NCBI GenBank assembly: GCA_043228905.1
Contig: JBHGNT010000001.1
Coordinates: forward strand, 8,184,001-8,248,000
DNA: 64,000 nt
Source of the DNA: Azolla caroliniana
Lineage: Eukaryota; Polypodiophyta
Direction: 5' to 3'
The translations under genes and the position numbers were made by a program. The notes beneath the pieces are model-generated. The model saw only the letters and a list, made by a program, of their open reading frames with translations. It had not been told where the DNA came from and did not search any database. Shown in pieces: positions 35,303-47,999 of this stretch. The number at the start of each line of letters is the position of its first letter. The stretch's first letter is position 1.

Positions 35303-37426
35303 ATGGCCGCGGCGGCGGAGAATCAGACAGTAGAAGACGGCGATGGCATTATCAGAGTCCGCAGCGATGGTGGCGTCTTTGACAGGCTCTCAGTCTTGAA
35401 AGATATTCTCGGATACTTCCTCTTCTCCTACAACCAGATTCCTCTGTAAGAAGTGCCTCTTGTGGATTTACCTTCATTGCTTCTTCCATCGTTTTCCCGC
35501 TCTCACGTTCTCTGCGCATCTATCTAATTTTAGTTTGGATTCTTTCATTATTAATTTTCGATGCTTTATTTTGTGTTGCCTTCTCCCATTACCTCTGAAA
35601 ATACTTCATCTCTCAAGGAAAATCTTTCATCTTCTGATGAGATACATTATTTTGACCGGAAAAATCTTTCATTTTCAGGCCTATAGATGAGTTGGAGCTC
35701 GTTACTGCTGAGAAAATAGTAAGGATCTGTTTGAATAAGCCCTAGGATCTGTGTATGTGTATATATGCATGCGTATGTTTGTGTCATTTATATGTATTCG
35801 GTTTCACGAGGCTTTCTTTCATTCTCAACACAAGGATTCTGATGGTGGTGAGGAGTTTGTCTCAAACCCCAGAGAGCTGAGAGAAAGGAAGAGAAAATCT
35901 CGAGAAATGGCAAGAGAGATGAAAAATCTCAAGAAGCTGAACGAGTCAGTCAAGATGATCCTTACGAGTCTTCAATCTGCCTTGGAGATGCTTGAACACA
36001 TCCCATATGTGCTTCTCATCCTTGGATCATCTTCGAAACAACCGTCAGCTGCATTTGAAGTTCAATTCCAAGGGACTTTTGCTCGGGTTGATCATCATGA
36101 AAGATGTTTCTTAAAATCAGAAAGCTATACAAAGAGTTTTTCCAGAAAGGTTGTTTATATTTTATACTTCTTTAGCAGTGGATGATGTTGGTATAATCTG
36201 AAGAGATTGAACTTGTATCCTGATGCATTTCAGATCATTCGAGAGTTGATATCGCATGAAACAGCTCCTTTCTTTACAGGTGAGATTTCTCGTTTCTTGT
36301 TTTTGTCTTAAATTGCAATAATGGATTGGTTAGTATTGCAGATGCAAAGAATATATGCACTTAATCAGATGTTTGACATGGAAATATAATATTATACATA
36401 CACATCTAAACATTCCCTATGAGAGGTATATAGACACACATAGAATGACACATAATAAGGCACACTTTTTTGAATATACATTTGTAGTGTTTTCTCTTCA
36501 TTAAGTCACCTCCATTTCTAGCAATTTGAGTACATATATGTGTGCATTGATATATGCTAATATGTTCCCTTGATTTGCAATGAATTTTGCGAAAGTCATG
36601 TCAAGGCATATTGTGTGGTACTTGAATGATTGGTTCTTGCCTATGTTAATATAGGCATGCGAAAGCTTTTTGTGTTTGTCAAAACTGAAGCAAATAGTTG
36701 TGTGCCTGAAGACTTTATACCAAAACGTGGCTACAGTCTGCCGGTGAAAAAGGTAAGCTCATTTCCCTCAGGAATTTTTATCTTATTGCAAATTCTAGCT
36801 ATATAAGAAAATAATTTCCATTTTGAAATAAAGCTAGTCATTAATGCTGATCTACAAGATATATTATATGTTTGCCATTATATGTTTGCACACATCCTTA
36901 GTGAGGAGTCATAACTCCTGTTGAGATTAAGATGTGTCCTCTGTGTTACCTGCCGTGTGGCAACAGATTAATTTTTCGTTTATTACTCTTGGAAGATGTT
37001 TATCGTGTATAATTGGGTTAGTTTTTTTATTCATGAGTATAATCCAATTTTCTTTTTCTTTAAGTTATGGATAAAATGGTGATTATTTTTTGTAAATGGG
37101 TAAAATCTGTCTTCTGAGAAGAGGTTCCGATTTTGAAAACCTTTTTTTCTATATCTCTATATATAAAATGATTATTTTTTTGTTATCCAGATGCAACCAA
37201 CTATCATTCAACTTACATTATCCTGTGAGTGTATACATAGAGAGAATGAACTTCCCTGTGGTGATAACTCAAGAGCTAGAGAAGGCACATCAAGTGCTAA
37301 TGATATAATATGGTTCTACTCACATTCCTATTCAAACTTAGAGGAATCCAATTTGTTCACTAAACATGTATCTTTTTTGCTTACTAATCATTATCTATAA
37401 CTTGGATTGCTCAGGTTCCAGTGTAA
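35303..37426 (+). CDS. p31comet / MAD2L1-binding-protein-like
   Basis: Seven exons (35303-35445, 35679-35718, 35835-36149, 36234-36279, 36655-36752, 37191-37367, 37415-37426) stay in frame and give 276 residues, close to the 274 of human MAD2L1BP. Recognisable blocks in the same order as that protein: VLKDILGYFLFSYNQIPLP near residue 31, a helix ending SALEMLEHIPYVLLILGSS with the following FEVQF, IIRELISHE, PEDFIPKRGYSLPVKK, QLTLSCE and the C-terminal IIWFYSHS. p31comet folds like a HORMA protein, binds closed MAD2 and delivers HORMA proteins to the TRIP13/PCH2 ATPase, ending spindle-checkpoint signalling and, in plants, acting in meiosis. A basic helix-rich insert (RELRERKRKSREMAREMK, exon 3) stands before the conserved core. 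The last exon is only four codons including the stop. The assignment rests on remembered motif order, without an alignment. Confidence 0.8.
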
Positions 37427-37460
37427 GAAAACTGTTCGGGGCATCCCTTGTCGTGCTGTC

Positions 37461-37652
37461 ATGTGAAATGCAAGGTGTGTGCATCAATGTAAAGTATCCC
37501 ACTGTACATACACTAAGATGCATCGCTTTTTGTGCATTCAAGTAAATGCAAGATGTGCATTATTGTAAAGTATCCTACTGCACAGAGACAAGATGTTTCC
37601 TTTATGCTTTCGTGTAAAATGCAATATGTGCATTGTTGTGAAGTATCCCATT
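37461..37652. repeat. Three-copy degenerate tandem repeat after the p31comet-like gene
   Basis: Variants of AAATGCAA-ATGTGCAT followed by TGT-AAGTATCC recur at about 37465, 37544 and 37615, a period of 70-80 bp. They sit in the 3' flank, possibly in the 3' UTR. Confidence 0.7.
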
Positions 37653-39243
37653 TATAGAATATATACCAAAAGTTGCTCACGAAAGTTGCAAGGTAGAAGC
37701 AGCAAAATGTAGATACATGCAATGTAAAAATCATAATATGAAGTGAGCTTTGTACTCTAGATAAACCATGTTTCACTCTGCATTGCCTAGATAAATTCCA
37801 TGTGTTGTAATTTTGTAAGCTGATTAATTGGAGCAAACTGATAGTGAGCATGATCTCAAACTAAAATTATGATGAGATTCTCTAATAGGCTTAATGTTTT
37901 TGCTTATGTTGGTTTGATTTCATTGCTTGTAATGTTTATGGCTTTTGAGTTACTGGCTTTTGAGTTACTATAATGGAATGGATTTTGTATGATTTCCAAG
38001 AATAAAAGTGGGTTTGGTAAACCATGAGGTTCAGATCATAACTTTCAGATAGACAAACGTCAATTTAAGAGCTTTGCAGTACTATCGTGTACTCATAATG
38101 CCATCTACAATTGGTTTGATTTATATTGATTTTGTACGATTTTGAAATACCCTGATAACATTTGCAACATTGGGTTCCCAATGGCAGTGTGCAATGAAAG
38201 CTTCCTGATTGAAGAGATAGATATATTCTATGTATTTCAGACTATTAGGATGCAACAATGTTCTTTGAGAATCTCCTCAAGTCCATGATGTTTCCTGATC
38301 CTGACACAAGAACAATGAAGATATGCATTACATCTACACACTCAAGTATGAATGCATCATATTAAAAGATGTAAATTGAATGGCACACTTGATTTAAATT
38401 ATGTTAGAAGTACAAATGCCACCATTTTCCATTCATCTTCCCATTTGCCAAGTAGTTTGGCCCACTTTTACAATGGCATGTATGTGTTTTGTGGTTAATA
38501 GCCCTCAAACCATTATGTGCCTTAATTTGTTCATTAATTGCTTGTTATTGATAATCAATTCTTAATAAACCCTTCTCCTTGTTGGTTCTCATTATAGTGT
38601 TCTTATTGCCCATTCCATTGGTGTTGATTTTTAAGAGTGACCATTACGGTTTTGAGGTTGTGTCATGTTAGCTACAATTGGGAGCTTTGGCAAAGACTGT
38701 TATTACAATGTTCTTATTGCTCATTCCATCAATGTTGATTTTTGTGAGTGACCATTATGGTTTTGCTAGGTCTTGTCATGTTACCTACAATTGGGAGCTT
38801 TGGCAAATAAAATGTAAATGGAAAACCTTTTCACTCCCCCTCCCCACATAAGTGACACGTACGCTTTGATGGCTAGAGTACGGTCTTAATGATCGATCAT
38901 ATGGACGGAGGTGGGTTGATCCACCACACCAAGGCCTTAGGATCGGTGTGCATAGAAATCCCATCCATTTGTATTGGCAGGTAAAAGTCCACAGCCCATC
39001 AACAAGTTTTAAACTGCCACGTGAATAGAGTAGTACATATAAGTTACTGGTCGGGTTCTAGTGGGCCTTGTGACCAAACAATATGCTTTACAATCTCTCT
39101 CTCTCTCTGTCATTCGTACTACTAGTCTTATGTCTTGGGTTCGAGATCATATTTTGTGACCTCTCTATTACTATGTAAATCCTCTTAATTTCTCTCTCTC
39201 GCTCTTTCTCTTTTCGCTCTACACTTTACTTGTGTGAAGAGAG
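37653..39243. other. Intergenic region and promoter of the HNH gene
   Basis: No gene is supported. A 111-bp tandem duplication lies at 38598-38815. From about 39090 the sequence is CT-rich (CTCTCTCT runs at 39095 and 39192-39220), typical of a plant 5' leader upstream of the ATG at 39244. Confidence 0.55.
38598..38815. repeat. Two-copy tandem repeat, 111-bp period
   Basis: TGTTCTTATTGC-CATTCCAT, GTTGATTTTT and CTACAATTGGGAGCTTTGGC occur in order from 38598 and again from 38709, with about 90% identity. Confidence 0.85.
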
Positions 39244-40870
39244 ATGGAGCCATCTTTCTTCTCAAGCAGAGGAGGAGGAGGAGGAGGAGGAGAAGAAGAA
39301 GAAGCAGCAGCAGAAGCGAAGAATAAGAAGAACAGCAGCAACAACAGCAGGGCTCGCCATTTCGATGAGAAGGCGAGGGCCCTGTGTTGGCAGAAAGCTG
39401 AGGTCTTGAGAGGCCGCCACCCCGAACGATGGAGGAAAGACTCTGCTGGAAACGTTGTGTGCAGAAAGTTCACCAACTGTGATGGTTGCCTCTGCCACGA
39501 ATACGATCACATCCTCCCTTTCTCTAAAGGTGAAGTAAAGCCCCAATTTTCTCTTTTCGAACCTTTGCTTTCATAACCCTAGATTCCATCTTTACACCCT
39601 AACTTTGAGCCCTCCGTATAAAAACTCTCCATAACTTCTTCGACAGCCCTTTAGACCTTAAGTTTCATCTCTCAACACTAAAGTTCAATAAGGGGTTTAG
39701 GATCTCAGTAGAAGCTGAAATTCTGGAAATTTGGTTGGTAGCAATTGTAATGTTTAGAGCTTAGAGTTTTGGATTAGCACTTAGGCTCGGGCTTCTCAAT
39801 TTAGAGCATAGGTTTTATTGCTCAGATTTCTGGATCATTGTTTAGGGCTCAGAGTTTTGGATGTAGGGTTAGGGTTCAGATTTTGGGATTTTGGATTAAG
39901 ATCCTGGGTTTTTGGATGTGGGCTATTGGGAGTCTAGTTGTGGTGTTACCATTGGAAGGATCCATTAGTATCACATTTTTGGGGTTTAAGGCCTCAAGAG
40001 GTTTTAGGATACCAGGCTGAAGTGGCAGTAGCTCCTGTAGTGACCAAAGCATGATTCTGATCAGTTTCCAATATCCGACATATTTGTGAGCTCCCTAAGC
40101 AAAGATACTCAAGACTGGCATTAATGTCATCAAAACAGTTCATTGAACATGGATATAATCATTGTTAGTATGCTGAAGTGGAAGAGTGGTTCTTGTCACA
40201 GGGCATAAATAGAGATGCACTACCGCTGTTCTATAGTGTAGCTCGGATTCTTTGCATGTTAAGATGACCAAAATCTGATATTTGCTAATAAAATAGCTAG
40301 AAATATAGCCAGACATTTTCAAATTTGTTGAAAAATGGCTGTTTGGTGATAATATAGCCAAATTAATGAAGCCATCATAGATCAAAGAACACAGTGGCCA
40401 TGGGAAGATCCTTTTTTACTTTGGGTGTATAAGTTTGGATCAGCCAAATTTATCTGTGAAAGCGTTGATATTTTCATTTTTATATCCTTTACTATAGGTG
40501 GAGAGTCGGATGCAAATAATTGCCAAATTCTTCAATCTCGAGTGAACCGTTTCAAAAGCAACAAGGAAAACTTGCAGAAGGAAGAGCTCGAACAATACTC
40601 ATGCAATCTTAAGTTTACAGGTTTGTATTATGAAGCTTAATAAGTTTTTAAGTAAATTGTACAAAGTCATGACATAAAACATAAGCTTTTACTTTTCTTG
40701 CTGAAGACAAGGAGTTGGATGTTATTGAGATGGCTGTCTATGGAAATGTTATTCGACCGGGTCTCCAGTGCAAGTGCAAAACTATTGGCGAAACATTAGG
40801 TATATTCACATCAAAAGTGAAGGGTCCAGAAATGGCATCTTGTGAACTTCCATACGAAAATTCCTCATAA
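39244..40870 (+). CDS. Plant HNH endonuclease-domain protein
   Basis: Three exons (39244-39529, 40498-40620, 40707-40870) keep frame and encode 190 residues. The N-terminus has seven consecutive Gly (10-16), then an acidic and Ala-rich stretch. The domain starts at about residue 40: ALCWQKAEVLRGRHPERWR, then CDGCLC (79-84), YDHILPFSKGGES with the D-H of the HNH motif at 88-89, NNCQILQSRVNRFK and a C-terminal YSCNLKFTDKELD segment with CKCK. This is the architecture of a conserved plant HNH family whose molecular role is not established to my knowledge. HNH domains generally bind one metal in a beta-beta-alpha fold and cut nucleic acid. Here the D-H, the second Asn and the His/Asn positions appear intact, so nuclease activity is possible. 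The intron-1 sequence has telomere-like GGTTTAGG/TAGGGTT words. Confidence 0.88.
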
Positions 40871-43040
40871 GAAGTAGCATCTCATCAAATATAACTATAG
40901 ATGGGTACAACAGCAAAAGATGCTGGGTACCTATCGATGCTTTTCTCTTCCGAAATACGTAAAACATATTTATTCATGTCATCACATGATCTCAACGACC
41001 AGGAAAATTATTTGAGGTTGGTCTTCAAATTGACTGATATAAAGCTCACACAAGTTATATTTCAATTAGTGTGAACTTTGAAGCTCTTTGTAAATCACAT
41101 TTCATCAGTTATGGTTATTGTACTTCTCTTGTCATGTTCTTCCACATTTATGTTTCTCTATCACTCCTTGTTCCTTTGTGCTTTAGTGTTTTTATGTAAG
41201 ATGTTGTATGATGATGGTTGACTTTATGTTTCATTTTTCTCCCTTCATAGATAATATTTAGTCTCCAAGGAAGAATAGAATGTCATCTTTTTATAAGAAC
41301 TCATCTTTTTGTTACTCAAGCAATGGGTATGACCACCAATGGAAATGCTATAAACTTTAGGAAAATACCTATAAATCAAATCTACATGCTACATATTCAA
41401 AAGTTATTTACTTCATATATGACCGCAAGAGGTAAACTCGTCAAGACCCGATTTGAGAGAGGCTTAAAGATTGCATCCCCTCGTTTTTGGGAGATTTGGA
41501 TGTTGATCGTAGGCTTCACCCTTTGGTGTGTGTGGAAAGCACATTGCCTAAAGGTCTTCCAAGATCTGGTATGCCCCCTGGAGGGATTGATCCTGGATAT
41601 TTGGTTTTGCGAATATTAGTTACCTACAAGTGGAGTTTGACAAGGTTTGCGGTCACTTTGGTGACATGGTCTTTGCTCGTTTACGCTTTTGGTAGAAATG
41701 ATGGAACACGCCGATGTTGATGCAAGGAGGAAATGGTCCATGGTGGAACTACCATCCCTCACGCTGGTTGTTTCCTACTCACCTCCCACCCTCCCTCCAT
41801 TGAAGCCTAGAGGATCGGGCTCTTGCAAACCGGCAATGAATGTCACTAGTTTATAGCTCTAGGTACCCACTTACATTAAGTAGAAAGTATGAGAGGATAT
41901 GTACGTAGTCTCATATTCTTGAACTTGGCTAGGGGTGTGATTCCCCGAATTATAAATAAGTCACCTTGTATAGTTTTTTTGTAAAAATCTCTCCTTACTA
42001 ATGGGAAAGTAGCTCCATTTTTGGAAAAAAAAACCCACATTGTGGTGGTAATGTATCGTGGAAACAGGTTGACACTCCAATCTTCCTAAAGATTGGAAGT
42101 GTTTATTTACAGAATTTGTTTCTTTTGCACTCGGTCGTTAGACATAATAATCATTGGCCCATATCAAGATCTCTTTCAACATATTTTTTTGTAGTGTGGG
42201 CCCCATGGACCACAAGCTCACCACCATTATCTCCGGCCATGCAAGTGCTTCCCTCAATGCATAAACCTCGCCATTCTAGATCGACCTATGCTAGAAATCT
42301 TTCGAAGACATGTGTCGATAACAAGATTCTTTAGTCCCTTTTTATCTTATTTACTTTTATGTTTACTTAGTAACGTTTATTTTATTTTGATTTGTTGTTC
42401 TCAAAGACGAGACAACACTAAGTTGTAATCTCTTGTTTGGTCTTATAGGCAATTTTGGCCTCTTAAAAGATATTAATGTATCTTTCTTTGTTTCTTTTTA
42501 ATTTGGGTTTCAAAACCCACCTCCCAATGAATCTTCTCATAAATCAATCGGTTTCCCTTCGCCACATGAGGGCATTTGGGGTGAAATACATATCATGTAA
42601 TTGAAAGGTAGGTTACTATTTTAACATCATGGAAAGACCTCAATGTTCATATGGATTGGCAACTTTCCAAAGTGACACGTTAGCCCATCAACGGTTTAAA
42701 CAAGGTTTATGAGTGACTATAGTTGTTACTCTAGTCATCCAAAAAGGAAATCTAGATGCAATTTTGAGGAAGATGAAATTTTGTGACGTTATGCTTCTTA
42801 TAACTGTTACTACTAATGTGGTAGTTGATAGTTAACCCATTGCATCCAATCTCTAGAGGCCACAACTCACTTTAGATAACACTTCATGAAGCTCATAATA
42901 TAAACAGCTCAATTTAAAGAATGGATTGAAAAGTTGGAAACAATAACGTCTCAATCAAGAATGAGCCGAATAAGGCAACAACAAATGGTGTTTTACCATA
43001 TTACTAAAATTGTCAACAGTAAGAAGCCATTCAAAATAAG
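40871..43040. other. Intergenic region with a probable LINE relic
   Basis: Little structure is visible apart from the relic at about 41430-41720. The plus-strand frame at 42934-43167 overlaps the 3' exon of the GDSL gene and is a shadow. No other gene is supported. Confidence 0.5.
41430..41720 (+). pseudogene. Possible LINE reverse-transcriptase C-terminal relic
   Basis: A plus-strand reading contains FWEIWMLIVGFTLWCVWKAHCLKVF, split as FWEIWMLIVGFTLWCVW then KAHCLKVF. It resembles the LW-IWK-RN--IF pattern common in the zinc-binding tail region of plant LINE polyproteins. Frame breaks surround it. The match is weak and the extent is approximate. Confidence 0.3.
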
Positions 43041-46000
43041 CTACATGGACATTGTACACTCTCCTTTTATGTTAAACTTAGGTCGTAGATGGCTCCCCGA
43101 TGTTACTCCTTCTGCAATATATCTAGCAAAAGACTCGGTGGGATGGATTGGATCCCACATTAGATAAAGGGTTGGATCGCTACAACGCTCACTTATTACA
43201 AACGTTCCGTTTACATATCCACTTGAACCACATCCAATCTCAGGCACAACATTGTACTCTCCTCCACCTCCACAACATGCCTTGAAAGGATATTGAATTC
43301 CTAAATGATAAGCAACAAATTTTATTAGTTCATTGCATGCTACATCCAATAATTTTACGAATTTATACATTCTAACAATAGTTTGGCGATTACGATGTTA
43401 GGCATTTATTTCTTTTTAAGTTCTTGAGAAATATCCAATAAAACATTGATTCACTCAAAGATTATATACACTATGACAAAAGTTCTTTGTTTTCCCCCTT
43501 CTTGAGATCTATAGAAATTATAGTGAAAAGACATTACCATATTTCTCAGGATTTTGGATGCCATCAAAGTAGATTGAATATGCATCGAAGAAAATCCATT
43601 TTGCATCTGAGAACTCCATGCTAAGGTTGTATAACAATGTCTCCATTTGTTGATTATGTAGCTCACATATGCTATTGATAATATTCTTGCATCCATGTTC
43701 GTCGTTTTCCAAGGATGAGTACTTTGTCATGAAATGGGGTGAACATCCGAATGGGGGTAGGGACATCACCAATATCTTTCTCGCCCCAAGTCCATATAGA
43801 ACCTATGAAAACAGCACCGTTATTGGCTTATTATCTAGAAATTTGGAAGCATTAAATGTTTATTCATAAATTTTAGATAAAGTTTTGCCATTGAATATAT
43901 AATGTAGTTGGTTTATAGTTCATTTTTTCTTTATCAAAGATAGAATATATAATGTAGTTGCAATCATGCTTACTTCCAAGGACTCTTTCATTGAACTTAT
44001 CACTTCACTCACAACCGTTGATACATCAAAGTCTAGTGATTCTTCTATAAGAGAAAGGTAATCATTGTCGGTTACGTCGAGAAAATATATCGCTTCAGCG
44101 ATTTGTTGTTGTGTGTATCCTTGATTGCAAAAAAGAAAAATAAACTCAAATAGATAATAAAATGTTTCACCATCCCACATTTTTAGAGAATATCCATGAA
44201 GTGAAAGATTCACATAAAAATAAATATCTTGCAATGGGATGACTAAGTGAATACAAATCAATGCAAATATGATTAATGATCTTTCAGTTAAGCACACACA
44301 GTTAAGGACATATATATGAACACACATATAGTTATAACAAGGCCCTTATCCTATATGTTGATTAACCTTGATAGGAGAGTTATGGCATTGATTTTACATT
44401 CTTGAGAGCACCGAAGGAACCAATTATTAGAAAGCATAGAGTGGTACATGAGGTCAAAGCTAGAAAATTTTAGTATGCCTACAAGCATGCATTATAACTA
44501 CTGCTCGTAGTTAAAGTTGACCCCACATTTAGGACTCTTTCTAGAGGTTTTTGAATGTAATCTATATTAAAGCATGTAGCACAATATGACGGAATCATAT
44601 ATCGCCACTCATCACGAATTGATGTTCCAATTGAAATTGGAGAAAGTGTATGACCATTTCAATTGGTTGTTTGTTTTAGGGTTGATGGTTGTTTGTTTCA
44701 ATTATCTTGGGACTTACGAGATAGATTGTTTCAAACTAATCACTTGTTTTGGTTTGAGATCATATCATAGGTGGGAAATGTGGTTGAACCACAATATTTG
44801 AGTTTCTTAGACTTCGATGGGAGGCATGCCACTTAATTATCGATTTATATGGCAGAAGTTGTAGATTACAACATTTGTTACATGGTCATAGATCCTATGT
44901 TGGTTCAACTCGAAAGCCTCTTTAGTGATTGGGGGTTTGGCCTTAAGTTCAACAATAAAGAGGCATATGGACAGGCAACTATACTTATTTGAGGAAGTGG
45001 AGATTCTCTTCAATTTAGGTGCTCTTCTTGCCTATTGGCACTTTATCATGTCATAATATCCATGTGGTGGCAACACTAAATTATCTTTAATACCAATGTG
45101 GTGTTTTTTTACATGCAATTAATTTATGTATGTGTTTAAACCACATAGAGAGAAAGAGAGGGGAGGGGGCAATACCTATATCTTGATTCGATGTTTCATT
45201 AATCATCGCTTGGGAAAGGAGATATTTAAATTGTCTGAGTTGGGTGGGAAAAGGAAATGGAGTCAACCCGTTGTCTATTGCTTTGGAGCCTGATACAGCA
45301 AAGTTTGCTCCACATGTCAAGTTGGAGTTGAATGCTTGTAAATAAGGGTTGATGAAGCCATAACCAAGTATTTGCGCTAAATGTCCCCAAAAACAAAAAA
45401 AAAGTTAAGAGGATAAAAAATGGATCTAGCAATGGTTAGTTTATAGTCATAAACGTTAGGAGAACACATATAAATGAAGCATGCATGGTCCATACTCCAA
45501 TGTATGAAACTATAGATTGCACTTTCTAGTTCAAACCCTTTTTGTTGCACACCCATGGCATGTAGAAAACTTGTGAAAAGGGTCATGGTGAAAGGGTTCC
45601 CCGTTGCATTTCCTTCATACTTCATCGACCATCACCCCATTCATTAGATCGAGTACATCCAAACCTTGTCCGAGTCTAGTATCAGTACATTAGATCAGAT
45701 CACGTATAATCGCCAAATTGTATGAGTCTAGCATTGGTAGGTACACTCTATATTGTCACAATTACGGGGTCTATGCCCTAGGTACATATGAAGAGAGACA
45801 AAAGCATGTGCTTTCCACACGCTATTAATCCCTACTCCATAAATATGTTGTCATTAAGGATACTAAGAAGACCAAGATTGGATTACTTGTCATTGTACCC
45901 ATCCACCACTAGTTGGAAAATGGAAGTGATTTACAATGGATCTAGCTATCAATAGTGATTGGACTGTGGCTACTTGCTAATGAATCTGTTAATGATGATC

Positions 46001-46624
46001 TAACCAAAGAAAGGAGGTTACAAAGGAATCAGTCACTGACAAAAAGAAAGGAGGAATAGAATTACAAGAGTTAGGAGGAGACAGATTGGATGAAAATCAG
46101 GAACAAGTTTGCAATGGAGAATCAACTATTTTGTTGCCAGCAATTATTTCGAAAGGGAGTGACAAATTGACAGAGAAAAATGGGTAGAGGATCGAAGGCA
46201 AAGCGAAAAAACTTATCATTGATGAATGATGTTTGGAATGATGAAGAGAAGAGACAAAATGGATTGAGACAAGGAGGATCTTACTGATGAAATCGATGAT
46301 GAGTCGACCGTTGCTCCATCGCCCTGCGGGCTCTGGGAAATAGTCGAGGCCATAAGGTGGGAAATTGCAGCCCTGAGAGTACGGCGTCATAGCCGAGCTT
46401 TCGCCGACATCGACCATGGAAGCTCCGAAGACGAAAAAGAGAGGGTTCCTGCATTGCCCTTGGATAATGCTTCCACCAACAGGGGCTTGCTCGCTCACCT
46501 TTCCAAAGGGATGATGATCTCCATAGCCATCCTCACGGATGCCTCTCAGCCCTGAAGATGAGCTGAGCTGAAGCAATAAGAGTAGTAGGAATACTGTGAC
46601 AAGTGTGAAGCTCACCCCCACCAT
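43041..46624 (-). CDS. GDSL esterase/lipase (secreted)
   Basis: Five exons on the minus strand (46285-46624, 45176-45376, 43974-44119, 43538-43802, 43041-43300) keep frame and give 403 residues. A signal peptide is visible at 1-25 (VFLLLLLLQLSSSSG). Block I is FVFGASMVDVG with the nucleophile Ser69; the family's usual GDS is GAS here. Block II is CGANFAVSG (about 135-143). Block III is FLDVTDND with Asn199. Block V is DPIH with Asp367 and His370, so all four Ser-Gly-Asn-His positions are present. AGRWSNGRLIIDFI and LPPFGCSP are further family marks. GDSL enzymes hydrolyse acyl or acetyl esters, mostly in the cell wall or cuticle; the substrate is not predictable. The exon count of five is normal for the family. 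Intron 1 (about 0.9 kb) and intron 2 (1.05 kb) carry no recognised insert. Confidence 0.9.
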
Positions 46625-47528
46625 ATTTGAAAAAGCAGTTTACAAGTTATTAGCTGGGGAAATAGAGAGAGAAGGGGGGAGGCATTATATACGAATTTGT
46701 TGGAAAATATAGTAGGGGTATTTTGGTAAATGTTCATTCATATCTTGACAAAGTAAGTGACGTTGATGTTGAATATTGGGTACTCTAAACCTCTTTTTTT
46801 GTTTCTTCTTTTTCTTTTTGGTTGGGGGGGGAGCATGCTAAAATATCTTCTCACACTTTTTGAGTCAAAGGGATGCGTGCCTTTCTCTTCGAATAGTAGC
46901 ATGAAACATGTGAAGTCCACATTATGTCCTTACTCTCCCTATGTAAAGTAGAGAGAGAGATTAATGCACGTGAAGGAAAGATTTGGCATATGTGGAAGAG
47001 GAGGATGTGGCCACAGGTAAGGACCAAACTGTTGTTATCTCATTTCTAGGGCCCCAATTATACCACGTGCCCCAAAACCTAAGATAGTCACACACGAACC
47101 TTATATTGATGGAGGGGAGATCTAACACCCCCAATGAATCCACATTCAAAATTTGACAAAACATTGTGCATAAATGATGCCCACGATTTATGTCATTTAA
47201 TATTACAACACCTTAAAGGGTTTACCTTGTCGTACCACTACTAGTGAAGTAATTTAGATGGCAACGGTTTTTTTACTGTCATGTCGTTTTAATACAAGAG
47301 AGAGAGACTGACTGACAAACAAAGAGAGGATGTAGCTAGATTCGTAAGGTTTTCCTATATGCACTAGGTTCATGGGTTCAACCCCTACATTCCACAATGA
47401 CATATAATAAATTAAGATGTATTTACAGTTTAATAGAGTGGTTAGAAAGTTGGGTCTCAAACCCAAGACCTAGGGCTAGTGGTAACCATAGGATAAGGTA
47501 ATAATTATGATAAGAGATAGATAGATAG
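46625..47528. other. GDSL promoter region and intergenic sequence
   Basis: Sequence upstream of the minus-strand GDSL gene. No gene is supported. A short dispersed repeat lies at about 47330-47450 and a GATA microsatellite (about 47513-47528) abuts the Copia insertion. Confidence 0.5.
47330..47450 (+). repeat. Short dispersed repeat (SINE-like), second copy
   Basis: GGTTCATGGGTTCAACCCC followed by TACATTCCACA matches the repeat in MutS2 intron 13 in the opposite orientation. TAGCTAGATTCG about 35 bp upstream could be an A-box-like element. The ends are not defined. Confidence 0.35.
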
Positions 47529-47969
47529 TGTTAAGAATTAGGTAATTAACTACAGATTAATTAGTACCTAATTATGTGATTAAGTTAAGTGGTAGATTAA
47601 GTGATATGTGTGTGTATCTATGTGATAGGAAGTGAAAGAGGAAGTTTACACTTATGAACAACAAGAGAAGATGACCCGGGGGATGATTAACTATATTAAA
47701 AAGCATCTTCAAATACAAAAATGCCCACTATGAGGTATATATACATCTCATGTGCAATGGTGCACATGTGTGAGTAGAATATAGGTACTAAGGTGTAAAT
47801 CCTATATTAAATGAACATGGGAGTGGAGGATCTACAATGCATCCCACTCAAGTACAAAATCCTATTTAAGGCTTTAAGGTTAACACACTAACTAAATTCT
47901 ATCTAGGTAACTACTAACTTACGTGTATTGACTAAACGACTAAACTAAGTTGAGCTTGATATCTCAACA
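47529..47969 (-). repeat. 3' LTR of the minus-strand Copia element
   Basis: 441 bp, direct repeat of 51004-51437 and of the solo LTR at 10292-10722. Confidence 0.93.
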
Positions 47970-47999
47970 CGCCCCCTCAATCTCAAGTGTGAGGCATCT

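Noticed and set aside
39219-39546. Minus-strand frames with hydrophobic and poly-Ser/Pro stretches
   Set aside because: They are the antisense of the HNH gene's exon 1, whose GGA and GAA/GCA repeats create the low-complexity reading.
39750-39920. Telomere-like TAGGGTT/GGTTTAGG words in the HNH intron
   Set aside because: Only isolated imperfect words, no tandem telomeric array.
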